Notes: generated by a model not told the origin, from the letters alone. Shown: positions 1-5,886, counted from the stretch's first letter. The stretch is DNA of 6,958 bases from Flavobacteriaceae bacterium (GCA_023301205.1 JALZVC010000019.1:1-6958), one strand, 5' to 3'. A program made the numbers and translations.

Positions 1-941
1 GCCAATTGATCTCCTCTTGTTTTACGAGATCCAGAACGTGAGTACTGACCATTCCAAGGATATTTTTTTCTCCCTTTTTGTATATTATACTCTCTTATCC
101 CTTGAAGTCCTAGTGCGGCAAACTCCCATTCTGCTTCTGTTGGCAAGCGATATTCTGGCAAAAAGAACCCATCTTTTCTTCTCACATACAACTCTGTAGA
201 ACGATTGGTAACTTTTGACGAATCTTCACGTACTTTCACAAGTTTTGCAGAACGTTTACCTCCATTAAGTAATGAATCATTACCTCCGTAAACCGAAGTA
301 GGTGACATTAAATAGGTTTTTGTAGAGAAATTCTCTGTAGCTGTGGCTTTATATCGAGCATCTTTTGATGAAAAATTCTCCTCTGCGAGCATTACTTCAT
401 TCACCCTATCTGTACGCCAATTACAAAATTCAACGGCTTGTACCCAACTAACACCTATAACAGGATAGTTTGAATAAGCTGGATGTCTCAGGTAATTACG
501 AACCATTGCTTCATTTGCTCCTAATGCATTACGCCAAACCAGTGTATCGGGTATGGCATTTTGATGTATATTTTTATAATTGGGATTACTTGGCGGAAAT
601 ACTTTTTTTAACCAATCTAAATACTCTAAATACATCAAGTTAGTAACCTCAGTTTCATCCATATAATAGGACATCACATGTTGCTGTGTTGGTGTGTTAT
701 TAAAATCTTTAAGCGGGTCATCTTTTACACGGCCCATAGTAAAAGTACCGCCTTCAATAAAAACAAGCCCAGGCCCAGTTCTTTGATTCTTTGCACTTGC
801 GTTGTAGTCATTTGCAGCTCCGCCAGTACGCGATAGCATGCTCCAACCTGTAGCTCTTGATGTGTTTTTATAATTATTCTTTTTAGAACAATTACTAAAA
901 ACAAAAACAACACTTAAAACGAGAAAAATTCGAGTATTCAT
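1..941 (-). CDS. gldJ: GldJ-family gliding motility / T9SS lipoprotein, N-terminal 313 codons (3' end outside window)
   Basis: The minus-strand frame from ATG at 941-939 stays open to the window edge, giving 313 full codons of a protein usually about 550 residues long. Residues 1-17 are a short hydrophobic signal ending in FSNC, so Cys18 is the likely lipidated residue (lipobox imperfect, Asn at -1). From about residue 56 comes the formylglycine-generating-enzyme/sulfatase-modifying fold used by GldJ and GldK: GPGLVFIEGGTFTMG (56-70), YYMDETEVTN (92-101), PDTLVWRN (131-138), YLRHPAYSNYPVIGVSW (150-166), WRTDRVNE (175-182), YRLPTEAEWEFAALG (264-278) and KKYPWNGQYSRSGSRKTRGD (292-311). This order is the GldJ pattern. 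In the family, GldJ is an outer-membrane lipoprotein needed for gliding and for stability of the type IX secretion machinery, and has no known enzymatic role. The usual upstream partner porU is absent; a tRNA gene lies there instead, so a divergent paralog is possible. The family call is firm; orthology is less so. Confidence 0.85.
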   Translation of the reverse strand, partial: MNTRIFLVLSVVFVFSNCSKKNNYKNTSRATGWSMLSRTGGAANDYNASAKNQRTGPGLVFIEGGTFTMGRVKDDPLKDFNNTPTQQHVMSYYMDETEVTNLMYLEYLDWLKKVFPPSNPNYKNIHQNAIPDTLVWRNALGANEAMVRNYLRHPAYSNYPVIGVSWVQAVEFCNWRTDRVNEVMLAEENFSSKDARYKATATENFSTKTYLMSPTSVYGGNDSLLNGGKRSAKLVKVREDSSKVTNRSTELYVRRKDGFFLPEYRLPTEAEWEFAALGLQGIREYNIQKGRKKYPWNGQYSRSGSRKTRGDQL

Positions 942-972
942 ATGGATTAAAAACCTCTTAATTAATTAAAAT

Positions 973-1006
973 AAAATTTACTTTACTAGTATTTAGTGCA
1001 TTTCAA
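973..1006 (-). promoter_or_regulatory. Weak candidate promoter of the gldJ-family gene
   Basis: On the minus strand a TTG (1006-1004) is followed after 23 bases by TAAATTTT (980-973), one mismatch from the flavobacterial -7 element TAnnTTTG. Transcription would start about 25 bases upstream of the ATG. The stretch down to the gene is very AT-rich and includes the palindrome TTAATTAATTAA (958-969). An AAGAGG lies 12 bases before the ATG, too far for a convincing ribosome binding site. The call rests on motif similarity only. Confidence 0.3.
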
Positions 1007-1042
1007 CAACTGTACCAACATTTAGCACAAATAAAAGTTCAT

Positions 1043-1073
1043 AAAAAAACCCGTCATCTTAAAAGATAACGGG
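1043..1073 (-). terminator. Rho-independent terminator of the tRNA-Ser gene
   Basis: Reading the minus strand, CCCGTTATCTT (1073-1063) can pair with AAGATGACGGG (1060-1050) along 11 positions, including one G-U wobble. The two-base gap forces the innermost pairs to open into the loop. Seven T residues follow directly (1049-1043). It begins 10 bases after the tRNA 3' end and points the same way, so it most likely ends the tRNA transcript and insulates the gldJ-family gene. Confidence 0.85.
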
Positions 1074-1082
1074 GGATATATG

Positions 1083-1167
1083 CGGAGAGTAAGGGATTCG
1101 AACCCCTGGAGGTGTGACCCTCAACAGTTTTCAAGACTGCCGCATTCGACCACTCTGCCAACTCTCC
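1083..1167 (-). tRNA. tRNA-Ser, anticodon UGA
   Basis: On the minus strand the 85-base sequence folds as a class II tRNA. The acceptor GGAGAGT (1167-1161) pairs with ACTCTCC (1090-1084), with discriminator G at 1083. The anticodon loop is CTTGAAA between GCAGT and ACTGT, giving anticodon TGA. A long variable arm (GAGG...CCTC) is typical of serine tRNAs, and the T arm is AGGGG-TTCGAAT-CCCTT. The 3' CCA is not encoded (CAT follows the discriminator), so CCA would be added by nucleotidyltransferase. The tRNA decodes UCA, and by wobble other UCN codons. Confidence 0.97.
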
Positions 1168-1204
1168 AAAGTGTCTGTTCAAGCTATCTGCCTGAATGCG
1201 GATG

Positions 1205-1238
1205 CAAATATAATTAGTCTTTTTAAAGTACGAAACAA
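1205..1238 (-). promoter_or_regulatory. Promoter of tRNA-Ser
   Basis: On the minus strand, TATATTTG (1212-1205) matches the Bacteroidota -7 consensus TAnnTTTG exactly. A TTG (1238-1236, within a TTTTTTG run) lies 23 bases upstream, the upper end of the spacing known for Flavobacterium. The predicted start near 1199 leaves a leader of about 30 bases before the tRNA. This is the clearest promoter in the window. Confidence 0.7.
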
Positions 1239-1277
1239 AAAACACTAAAGTTTTATAATCATTTTTAGAATTTGAGT

Positions 1278-1511
1278 CTAACACGGGTCATGCTCGCTAC
1301 CACTTTCAAGTTTTACTAAGTCTTTAAAGACTTCCATCACTGGGTTACCTCAATAAAACACTTTATATACTTCACGTGAAATAGGCATATCTACCTTATA
1401 ATCTTCTACAAGTTTCATTAGTGCTTTTATTATTTTAACACCTTCAGCGACTTCGTTCATCTCTTCTATGATCTGAGTCAAGCTTTTTCCTCTTCCTATT
1501 TTAGATACTTC
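1278..1511 (-). pseudogene. gpsA 3' remnant (NAD(P)H glycerol-3-phosphate dehydrogenase, C-terminal fragment with internal stop)
   Basis: The minus-strand frame read from 1511 to 1278 resembles the last ~75 residues of glycerol-3-phosphate dehydrogenase, the cytosolic enzyme that makes sn-glycerol-3-phosphate for phospholipids. Visible blocks are IGRGKSLTQIIEEM, NEVAEGVKIIKALMKL and VDMPISREVYKVFY; these match the GpsA pattern of GKG-S---I, VAEGV and (D/E)MPI---VYKVLYEG. A TGA stop (1352-1350) interrupts right after VYKVFY, at the place where GpsA normally continues E-G. The frame then resumes with GNPVMEVFKDLVKLES and ends at TAG (1280-1278). The N-terminal ~250 residues (NAD-binding domain and catalytic Lys) are missing, and an in-frame TAA sits at 1514-1512. 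There is no start codon that would give a plausible protein. It overlaps the last codons and stop of the ABC1 gene. I infer a deletion remnant; an intact gpsA should exist elsewhere in the genome. Confidence 0.75.
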
Positions 1512-2812
1512 TTATAATTATCGATTTTTATGGCATCTGCCTTCAAATCAAACATAAGGCTAAAAAGACCAAAGAATGTTCGGTTCATGTACACAATATG
1601 ACGTGAACCTCTATTACCATTCAATTTTCTAACATTAGTATTTTTCATATAACGCTCGCCTAAGGCAGACATTTCATCAAAAAAAGTAGCGTTGCTAAAA
1701 TCAAAGGTTTCATATTTAAAAGGCGTGGTAAAAATATCTAGCACTTCTTTAAACATATTTTTAAAAAACACTAAATCCTCTTCGGTATCATCTTCACGCA
1801 ACACTTCTAGTGCTAATAAGTTTTCCTCAAAAGCATCTGCATTATTAATCACTTCTTCATTGAAAAGGCGGTAATAAGGATCATAAAATTCCAATGGAAT
1901 TTCTTTCATACAACCAAAGTCTAAAGCAATAAGTTCTTTTTCTTCTGAAACTAAAAAATTACCAGGATGTGGATCTGCATGTACTTTACGCAACACATGC
2001 ATCTGGTACATATAAAAATCCCATAATGCCTGACCAAGCTTATCTGATGCTGCTTGATCCTTATTATAAGCTGTAAATTCTGAAAGATGAATACCTTCCA
2101 TCCAGTCCATCGTAAGGATCTGTTTAGAAGAATACTCTGGATAATACTTCGGAAATTTTATGTGCGGAATATGCTGGCATTTTTCTGAAACCTCTTGACT
2201 TTGCGCCAACTCTAGCACATAATCCGTTTCTTCTAAAAGTTTATTTTCTATTTCTTTAAAAAATTGCTCAGAATGTTCGCCTTTAATATTGAACATCTTC
2301 ATTGCAATAGGCTTTACCATCGCTAGGTCACTTTTTACACTATCTGCTACACCTGGGTATTGAATTTTTACAGCCAACACCTTTCCATCTTTTTCTGCTC
2401 GATGTACTTGTCCAATACTTGCCGCATTAATGGCTGCTGTATTAAAAGAATCAAATAGTTGATCTGGAAACTTTCCGAAGGATTTTTTAAATGTTTTTAA
2501 AACCAACGGAGCAGATAATGGTGGTACAGAAAATTGTGATAAAGAAAATTTTTCTACAAATGCCTTAGGCATTATGTTTTTCTCCATACTCATCATTTGA
2601 GCCATCTTTAAGGCACTTCCCTTTAAGGTTTTTAGGCTATCATATATATCTGTGGCATTGCTCTCGTCTAGACGTTCTTTTGCATCCTCCTCAGAGTTTA
2701 CAATTTTATCTCCGTAATATTTTAAGTAATTAACGCCTACTTTAGCACCAGTCGAAAAAAGTTTTGAAGCCCGACTTAACTTTGATAACGGAATGTTTTT
2801 TGCTGTTTTCAA
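1496..2812 (-). CDS. ABC1/UbiB (AarF) family atypical protein kinase-like protein
   Basis: This 438-residue protein has the full ABC1/UbiB (ADCK-like) layout. Residues 65-72 (GSALKMAQ) are the N-terminal family motif, here K-x-A-Q rather than the usual KxGQ. The Ala-rich nucleotide loop is AINAASIGQVHRA (127-139), the ATP-contacting Lys is K149 in AVKIQYPG, the hinge is MDWMEGIHLSEF (235-246), the catalytic loop is VHADPHPGNF (277-286) and the metal-binding motif is DFG (298-300). It is probably an ATPase or small-molecule kinase at the membrane. Relatives act in ubiquinone or lipid metabolism, but flavobacteria use menaquinone, so the substrate here is unknown. The start is TTG (2812-2810): the family's usual N-terminus (MKT-x-x-IP-S-KL-RA) aligns exactly there, no ATG lies upstream, and the next in-frame ATG would remove the A-rich-loop approach region. 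It sits 9 bases behind the TetR-type gene, in the same frame, so the two are surely cotranscribed and possibly translationally coupled. Its last codons overlap the gpsA remnant. Confidence 0.93.
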   Translation of the reverse strand: MKTAKNIPLSKLSRASKLFSTGAKVGVNYLKYYGDKIVNSEEDAKERLDESNATDIYDSLKTLKGSALKMAQMMSMEKNIMPKAFVEKFSLSQFSVPPLSAPLVLKTFKKSFGKFPDQLFDSFNTAAINAASIGQVHRAEKDGKVLAVKIQYPGVADSVKSDLAMVKPIAMKMFNIKGEHSEQFFKEIENKLLEETDYVLELAQSQEVSEKCQHIPHIKFPKYYPEYSSKQILTMDWMEGIHLSEFTAYNKDQAASDKLGQALWDFYMYQMHVLRKVHADPHPGNFLVSEEKELIALDFGCMKEIPLEFYDPYYRLFNEEVINNADAFEENLLALEVLREDDTEEDLVFFKNMFKEVLDIFTTPFKYETFDFSNATFFDEMSALGERYMKNTNVRKLNGNRGSRHIVYMNRTFFGLFSLMFDLKADAIKIDNYKKYLK

Positions 2813-2821
2813 TAAGTCTTT

Positions 2822-3475
2822 TTATGATTTAAATTTTTCAGTATATATAAATTTTCCGAGATCTAGTATGTTTTGAAAGGACTGCGTATTTAATAACTCT
2901 ACACTTGTGTTTATTGACTTTTCTATAAATATATCTGTGTTTTGAAAATCTTTAGAATCATCTGTCATCCAAAATTTCAAGGTAAGTAAAAGCTGAACCC
3001 AAGCGCCTTCTGTAATCGATGTTTTCTGTAAACTTTTTATGGTCTTTATATTGAGATTTAATGTCTCAATATCTAAAGATTCCATAAAATTTGAAAAGCT
3101 AGTTTTCATCTCTGAAAACATTGTGAGGGCTTTTAAAGGATTTCCGTAAGATTCGACGATAATCATCACATACTTACGGTTTAAGCTTAGGTTTTCAAAG
3201 AAGGTGTAAAACAGGCTTAGTAACTTATCTTTTTTACTAAATGAAATATAGTCTGGACTCTCAGACAAGGTAATAACCGCAGTATCAAACAATGTTTTAA
3301 AAATTGCCTGATCTAGTTCTTCAAAATTTTTAAAGTACAGATTGAAGTCCTCGGCATCAAAATTACAAGCTTCTGCAAAAGATGCTATTTTCTTTGGTTT
3401 TGACTCCAAACGAACCACCTCTTCCATGTACAAATCGATGAGCTTAGCTTCCGTGATTTTTTTCTTTCTTCCCAT
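2822..3475 (-). CDS. Divergent TetR/AcrR-type transcriptional regulator
   Basis: A 217-residue, mostly helical protein with TetR-family proportions. Residues 7-62 fit the N-terminal three-helix DNA-binding unit: helix 1 at about 7-24 (ITEAKLIDLYMEEVVRLE), helix-turn-helix at about 28-49 (KKIASFAEAC-NFD-AEDFNLYFKN), then FEELDQAIFKTLFDTA, matching the usual 'F-KEELL-A' segment. Residues 65-217 form the helical ligand/dimer domain, with no recognisable ligand signature. The HTH is atypical: the canonical G-(V/I)-S----Y-HF positions are largely replaced, so the call rests on layout as well as motif. The start ATG (3475-3473) is the first in frame and is followed by a basic MGRKKK tail that could contact the minor groove. 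It is the first gene of an operon with the ABC1 kinase and probably controls that pair; a palindrome at its predicted transcription start suggests autoregulation. Effector unknown. Confidence 0.8.
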   Translation of the reverse strand: MGRKKKITEAKLIDLYMEEVVRLESKPKKIASFAEACNFDAEDFNLYFKNFEELDQAIFKTLFDTAVITLSESPDYISFSKKDKLLSLFYTFFENLSLNRKYVMIIVESYGNPLKALTMFSEMKTSFSNFMESLDIETLNLNIKTIKSLQKTSITEGAWVQLLLTLKFWMTDDSKDFQNTDIFIEKSINTSVELLNTQSFQNILDLGKFIYTEKFKS

Positions 3476-3552
3476 AACCTTTTATTATGTAAAAATACAT
3501 GATAAATAGCCCATCTAGATTGTTGAAGGTACTGTACTCTTAACATTTAAAG

Positions 3553-3565
3553 AATGTTTAACATT
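3553..3565. promoter_or_regulatory. Candidate TetR-type operator (AATGTT-T-AACATT palindrome)
   Basis: A perfect 6+1+6 palindrome, AATGTTTAACATT. A third half-site, AACATT (3542-3547), lies 5 bases to the left, so AACATT/AATGTT/AACATT are arrayed in alternating orientation across 24 bp. It lies where transcription of the regulator operon is predicted to begin, the classic position for a TetR-family autorepressor. The sequence is AT-rich, so a chance palindrome is possible. Binding by the adjacent regulator is inferred. Confidence 0.45.
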
Positions 3566-3566
3566 T

Positions 3567-3596
3567 CAGAAATAGAATTGCTTTCTAATTGACAAA
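3567..3596 (-). promoter_or_regulatory. Promoter of the TetR-ABC1 operon
   Basis: Minus-strand TTTG (3596-3593, end of a T9 run) and TATTTCTG (3574-3567, one mismatch to TAnnTTTG) are spaced by 18 bases, within the flavobacterial range. The start site should fall near 3560, giving an untranslated leader of roughly 85 bases before the regulator ATG and placing the palindrome at the start site. Confidence 0.5.
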
Positions 3597-3622
3597 AAAA
3601 AATGAGATGTAAGTCTTATATC
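3594..3622 (-). terminator. Weak possible terminator of the outer-membrane protein gene
   Basis: On the minus strand, AGATATAAG (3622-3614) and CTTACATCT (3612-3604) are complementary apart from one A-C mismatch, and nine T residues follow two bases later (3602-3594). The stem is short and AT-rich and the gap between arms is one base, so the hairpin would be unstable. A second small repeat, TCTAAT...ATTAGA (3621-3640), partly competes with it. The T run also forms the -33 region of the next promoter, which may be its real role. Confidence 0.25.
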
Positions 3623-3681
3623 TAATAACTAAAGATTAGAATTCCTTTAATGAAAATGAATTTTAGACAAGTGAAGCTTTA

Positions 3682-4248
3682 TTACAACTTTACAGAGAGA
3701 CTTAAAATGAGTTGGTCGGGTCTGGTATCTACTCTACTCTCTTCAATCCCAAAAATATCAGCTTCATTTTCAGAAAGTCCGCGCTCATAACGTACATCGA
3801 TACCAAAATTTTCAAAATTAAGAGCAGCACCTAGATGAACCCCTATGGTAAATTGATCTTCAGGATCATCGATATTAAAATTTCCGAAGTCATTAGAGAG
3901 TATATATTGCAAGTCTGGCCCCGCAAAAACACTTAAAGGCCCTAAAATATCTAGCCCTAAAAGGAGCGGAACATCAATCTTAGAAATAATTAAATTATCT
4001 GCCGTGAATTCGCTTGAGGTTCTGGTATAAACAAGTTCTGGTCGTACATAAATAGGCCCAATATCTGCTTTTGCAAAAATACCGACATGAAAACCTATTC
4101 TTCTATCACCATCTTCTGTAAGTAACTCGCTAGAAAAATTTCCATTATTATTGTAATTGAGACCTCCTTTAAAACCAAAGGCGTTTCCCTTTTGAGCAAA
4201 AGAAACCGTCGTTATTGTCAAAAAACTAATTAAAAATAAAAATCTCAT
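3682..4248 (-). CDS. PorT-like outer-membrane beta-barrel protein
   Basis: A 188-residue secreted protein. Residues 1-18 form a signal peptide (hydrophobic core FLFLISFLTITTV, cleavage after SFA before Gln19). The mature part alternates short amphipathic strands ending in Gly/aromatic residues with acidic loops: FGFKGGLNYN (24-33), IGFHVGIFAKADIG (51-64), IYVRPELVYTRT (66-77), DVPLLLGLDILGPLSVFAGPDLQY (92-115, over 20 residues), FTIGVHLGAALNFENFGIDVRYERGL (133-158) and LILSLSVKL (180-188). This is the pattern of the small 8-strand 'outer membrane beta-barrel' (OMP_b-brl / PorT-like) family common in Bacteroidota. The function of most members is unknown. It is not PorT itself on the evidence here. 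No T9SS C-terminal sorting domain or lipobox is present. The ATG (4248-4246) is chosen because it directly precedes the signal peptide. Transcription is probably monocistronic. Confidence 0.85.
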   Translation of the reverse strand: MRFLFLISFLTITTVSFAQKGNAFGFKGGLNYNNNGNFSSELLTEDGDRRIGFHVGIFAKADIGPIYVRPELVYTRTSSEFTADNLIISKIDVPLLLGLDILGPLSVFAGPDLQYILSNDFGNFNIDDPEDQFTIGVHLGAALNFENFGIDVRYERGLSENEADIFGIEESRVDTRPDQLILSLSVKL

Positions 4249-4266
4249 AAGTCACGGGGTTTTTAT

Positions 4267-4274
4267 TAAACGTA
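4267..4274 (-). promoter_or_regulatory. Possible -7 element of the outer-membrane protein gene
   Basis: Minus-strand TACGTTTA matches TAnnTTTG at seven of eight positions, 18 bases before the start codon. No TTG occurs at the expected -33 distance (the nearest resemblance is CTG at 24 bases), so this is a weak call. It lies just downstream of the inverted repeat at 4306-4365, leaving room for both elements. Confidence 0.25.
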
Positions 4275-4301
4275 TTCTTTCTTAAAGGTTTAACGCTTCA
4301 G

Positions 4302-4365
4302 AAAAACGCTTTAATGAAAACTCTCGCAGTTGCTTTTTAGTATTACAACAGAGAAATTAAAGCGT
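4302..4365 (-). terminator. Long inverted repeat, probable terminator of the CstB-like gene
   Basis: Minus-strand ACGCTTTAAT (4365-4356) and ATTAAAGCGT (4315-4306) are perfect 10-bp complements with a 40-base interior, followed by TTTTC (4305-4301). The interior can extend the fold: CTCT/AGAG (4321-4324 with 4350-4353) and GTTG/CAAC (4329-4332 with 4346-4349) nest inside the outer arms, leaving a 13-base loop. It starts 8 bases after the stop codon of the sulfur gene. A terminator is the simplest reading, although the loop is long for a classic one and the T run is short. Confidence 0.5.
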
Positions 4366-4373
4366 CTAAAATA

Positions 4374-5756
4374 TTAAGAAACTGTTATTCCTGCCTCTTT
4401 TATGGCTTTAAAACCTCCAGCTACATCGATAACATTATGTATGCCTCGAGATTTTAGTATCGAAGCCGCAATCACAGAACGGTATCCACCAGCACAATGC
4501 ACATAAAAAGGTTCTTCTTCTGGAAACCCATTGAGATGCACATTAATCTTTTCTAATGAGATATGCTTTGCACTAGGTATATGCGCACTAGAAAACTCAC
4601 CATCTTTACGAACATCAAAAACAGGAGCACCTTCACTAATTTTAGTTTTTAGCGTTTCTGCAGATATAGATTGCATACTTTCTATTTCCTTTCCGGCTGC
4701 TTTCCAAGAAACAATACCTCCCTCTAGATAACCCAAGGTCTTATCAAAACCTACGCGTGACAATCTGGTAATGGTCTCTTCTACTCTTCCTTCTGGAGCT
4801 ATTAACAATATTGGCTGTTCTGTATCTGCAATCATTGCACCAACCCAAGGAGCAAAACCGCCATCAATACCAATAAAAATAGCATTAGGGATGTGTGCAT
4901 CCATAAAATCTATTTGATGCCTTACATCTAGCATCACAGCTCCAGAACTTGTTGCTAACTTTTCAAAAGCATCTGGTGTTAATTTTAGCGTCCCTTTTTC
5001 TATAATGGTTTCAAGAGATTCATAACCTTCTTTATTCATTTTTACATTGAGCGGAAAATACTGAGGTGGTGGTAAAAGTCCGTCTGTAACTTCAGATACA
5101 AACTCTGCTTTAGTCATATCTGGGCGCAATGCATAATTCATCTTTTTTTGGTTGCCTAAGATATCTACTGTTTCCTTCATCATATTTTTCCCGCAAGCCG
5201 AGCCAGCTCCGTGTGCCGGGTACACAATAACATCATCTGCTAAAGGCATAATTTTATTGCGAAGACTATCAAATAAAATTCCAGCTAAATCTTCTTGTGT
5301 TATATCTGCTCCCTTTTGTGACAAATCTGGTCTACCTACATCTCCTAAAAACAAGGTATCACCACTAAAGATACAGTGATCTTTACCATTTTCATCTTTT
5401 AATAAATACGTGGTACTCTCCATGGTATGACCAGGGGTATGCATTGCTGTAATAGTAATTTTACCAACAGAAAACGTCTGCTCATCTGTTGCAATTATTG
5501 CATCAAAACTAGGATTTGCAGTAGGACCGTAAACAATGGGTGCTCCAGTTTCTTTTGACAGCGAAACGTGTCCGCTTACAAAATCTGCATGAAAATGTGT
5601 TTCAAGAATATACTTCAATGTGGCTCCATCTCGTTCTAAACGAGAATGATATGGTTGTGATTCCCGCAACGGGTCAATTATTACAGCTTCACCATCACTC
5701 TCAATATAATAAGCACCTTGCGATAAACATCCAGTATAAATTTGCTCTATATGCAT
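4374..5756 (-). CDS. CstB-like multidomain persulfide dioxygenase-sulfurtransferase (MBL + pseudo-rhodanese + rhodanese)
   Basis: A 460-residue cytoplasmic protein with three domains. Residues 1-~250 are an ETHE1/persulfide-dioxygenase-type metallo-beta-lactamase fold: THFHADFVSGH (53-63; His54, His56, Asp58), TPGHTMES (107-114; His110), FSGDTLFLGDVGRPDL (130-145; Asp133) and YPAHGAGSACG (179-189; His182). The GRPDL and GAGSACG segments are characteristic of this group, which oxidises glutathione- or other low-molecular-weight persulfide to sulfite using Fe(II). Residues ~260-358 are a rhodanese fold (VMLDVRHQIDFMDAHIPNA) whose active-site loop reads IAPEGRVEE, with no Cys, so it is a pseudo-rhodanese. 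Residues ~365-460 are an active-type rhodanese (VFDVRKDGEFSSAHIP; loop HCAGGYRS with catalytic Cys421). This order and length match CstB of Staphylococcus (about 440 residues), which turns persulfides plus sulfite into thiosulfate. No CsoR/CstR-type regulator or sulfide:quinone reductase gene is adjacent. The ATG at 5756 is the only sensible start, immediately before the first strand. Confidence 0.93.
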   Translation of the reverse strand: MHIEQIYTGCLSQGAYYIESDGEAVIIDPLRESQPYHSRLERDGATLKYILETHFHADFVSGHVSLSKETGAPIVYGPTANPSFDAIIATDEQTFSVGKITITAMHTPGHTMESTTYLLKDENGKDHCIFSGDTLFLGDVGRPDLSQKGADITQEDLAGILFDSLRNKIMPLADDVIVYPAHGAGSACGKNMMKETVDILGNQKKMNYALRPDMTKAEFVSEVTDGLLPPPQYFPLNVKMNKEGYESLETIIEKGTLKLTPDAFEKLATSSGAVMLDVRHQIDFMDAHIPNAIFIGIDGGFAPWVGAMIADTEQPILLIAPEGRVEETITRLSRVGFDKTLGYLEGGIVSWKAAGKEIESMQSISAETLKTKISEGAPVFDVRKDGEFSSAHIPSAKHISLEKINVHLNGFPEEEPFYVHCAGGYRSVIAASILKSRGIHNVIDVAGGFKAIKEAGITVS

Positions 5757-5772
5757 AATTCTAAAATTTTCA

Positions 5773-5780
5773 CAAAGATA
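5773..5780 (-). promoter_or_regulatory. -7 promoter element of the CstB-like gene
   Basis: Minus-strand TATCTTTG is an exact TAnnTTTG match, 16 bases before the ATG. The predicted start lies around 5767, giving a very short leader of about 10 bases. The -33 box is poor (a TTTA 23 bases upstream), which suggests either weak basal transcription or help from an activator. Confidence 0.5.
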
Positions 5781-5841
5781 AGAAATGCTTAATTTTACTA
5801 CTGTAAAGTGTCTACAATTTAATTAACAAAAAAATGACACA

Positions 5842-5867
5842 TTGATTTTTAAGACTTTGTATATTTA
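5842..5867 (+). promoter_or_regulatory. Candidate promoter of the M28 peptidase gene
   Basis: TTG (5842-5844) and TATATTTA (5860-5867, one mismatch to TAnnTTTG) lie 15 bases apart, slightly tight for flavobacteria. The expected start near 5873 would give a leader of about 14 bases. This also argues against translation starting at the TTG at 5842, which would then lie upstream of the transcript. Confidence 0.35.
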
Positions 5868-5886
5868 CAACCTTAAATTTAAAAAT

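Noticed and set aside
725..913. Minus-strand open frame of 62 codons
   Set aside because: Out-of-frame shadow of the gldJ-family gene, whose own frame carries the recognisable motifs.
1054..1284. Open frame of 76 codons on the minus strand
   Set aside because: It runs through the tRNA-Ser gene and its terminator, and part of its peptide is the translated tRNA; no coding signal.
1278..1352. TGA in the gpsA frame as a recoded (selenocysteine) codon
   Set aside because: GpsA is not a selenoprotein, the 5' three-quarters of the gene are missing, and no SECIS-like hairpin was seen after the TGA; decay is simpler.
5808..5840. GTGTC...GACAC inverted repeat in the divergent intergenic region
   Set aside because: Arms of only 5 bp with a 23-base spacer in AT-rich DNA; expected by chance and not placed symmetrically on either promoter.
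5842..5886. Upstream extension of the M28 gene to TTG 5842
   Set aside because: It would precede the lipoprotein signal peptide with 15 residues and lies in the predicted promoter; ATG 5887 gives a standard lipoprotein start.
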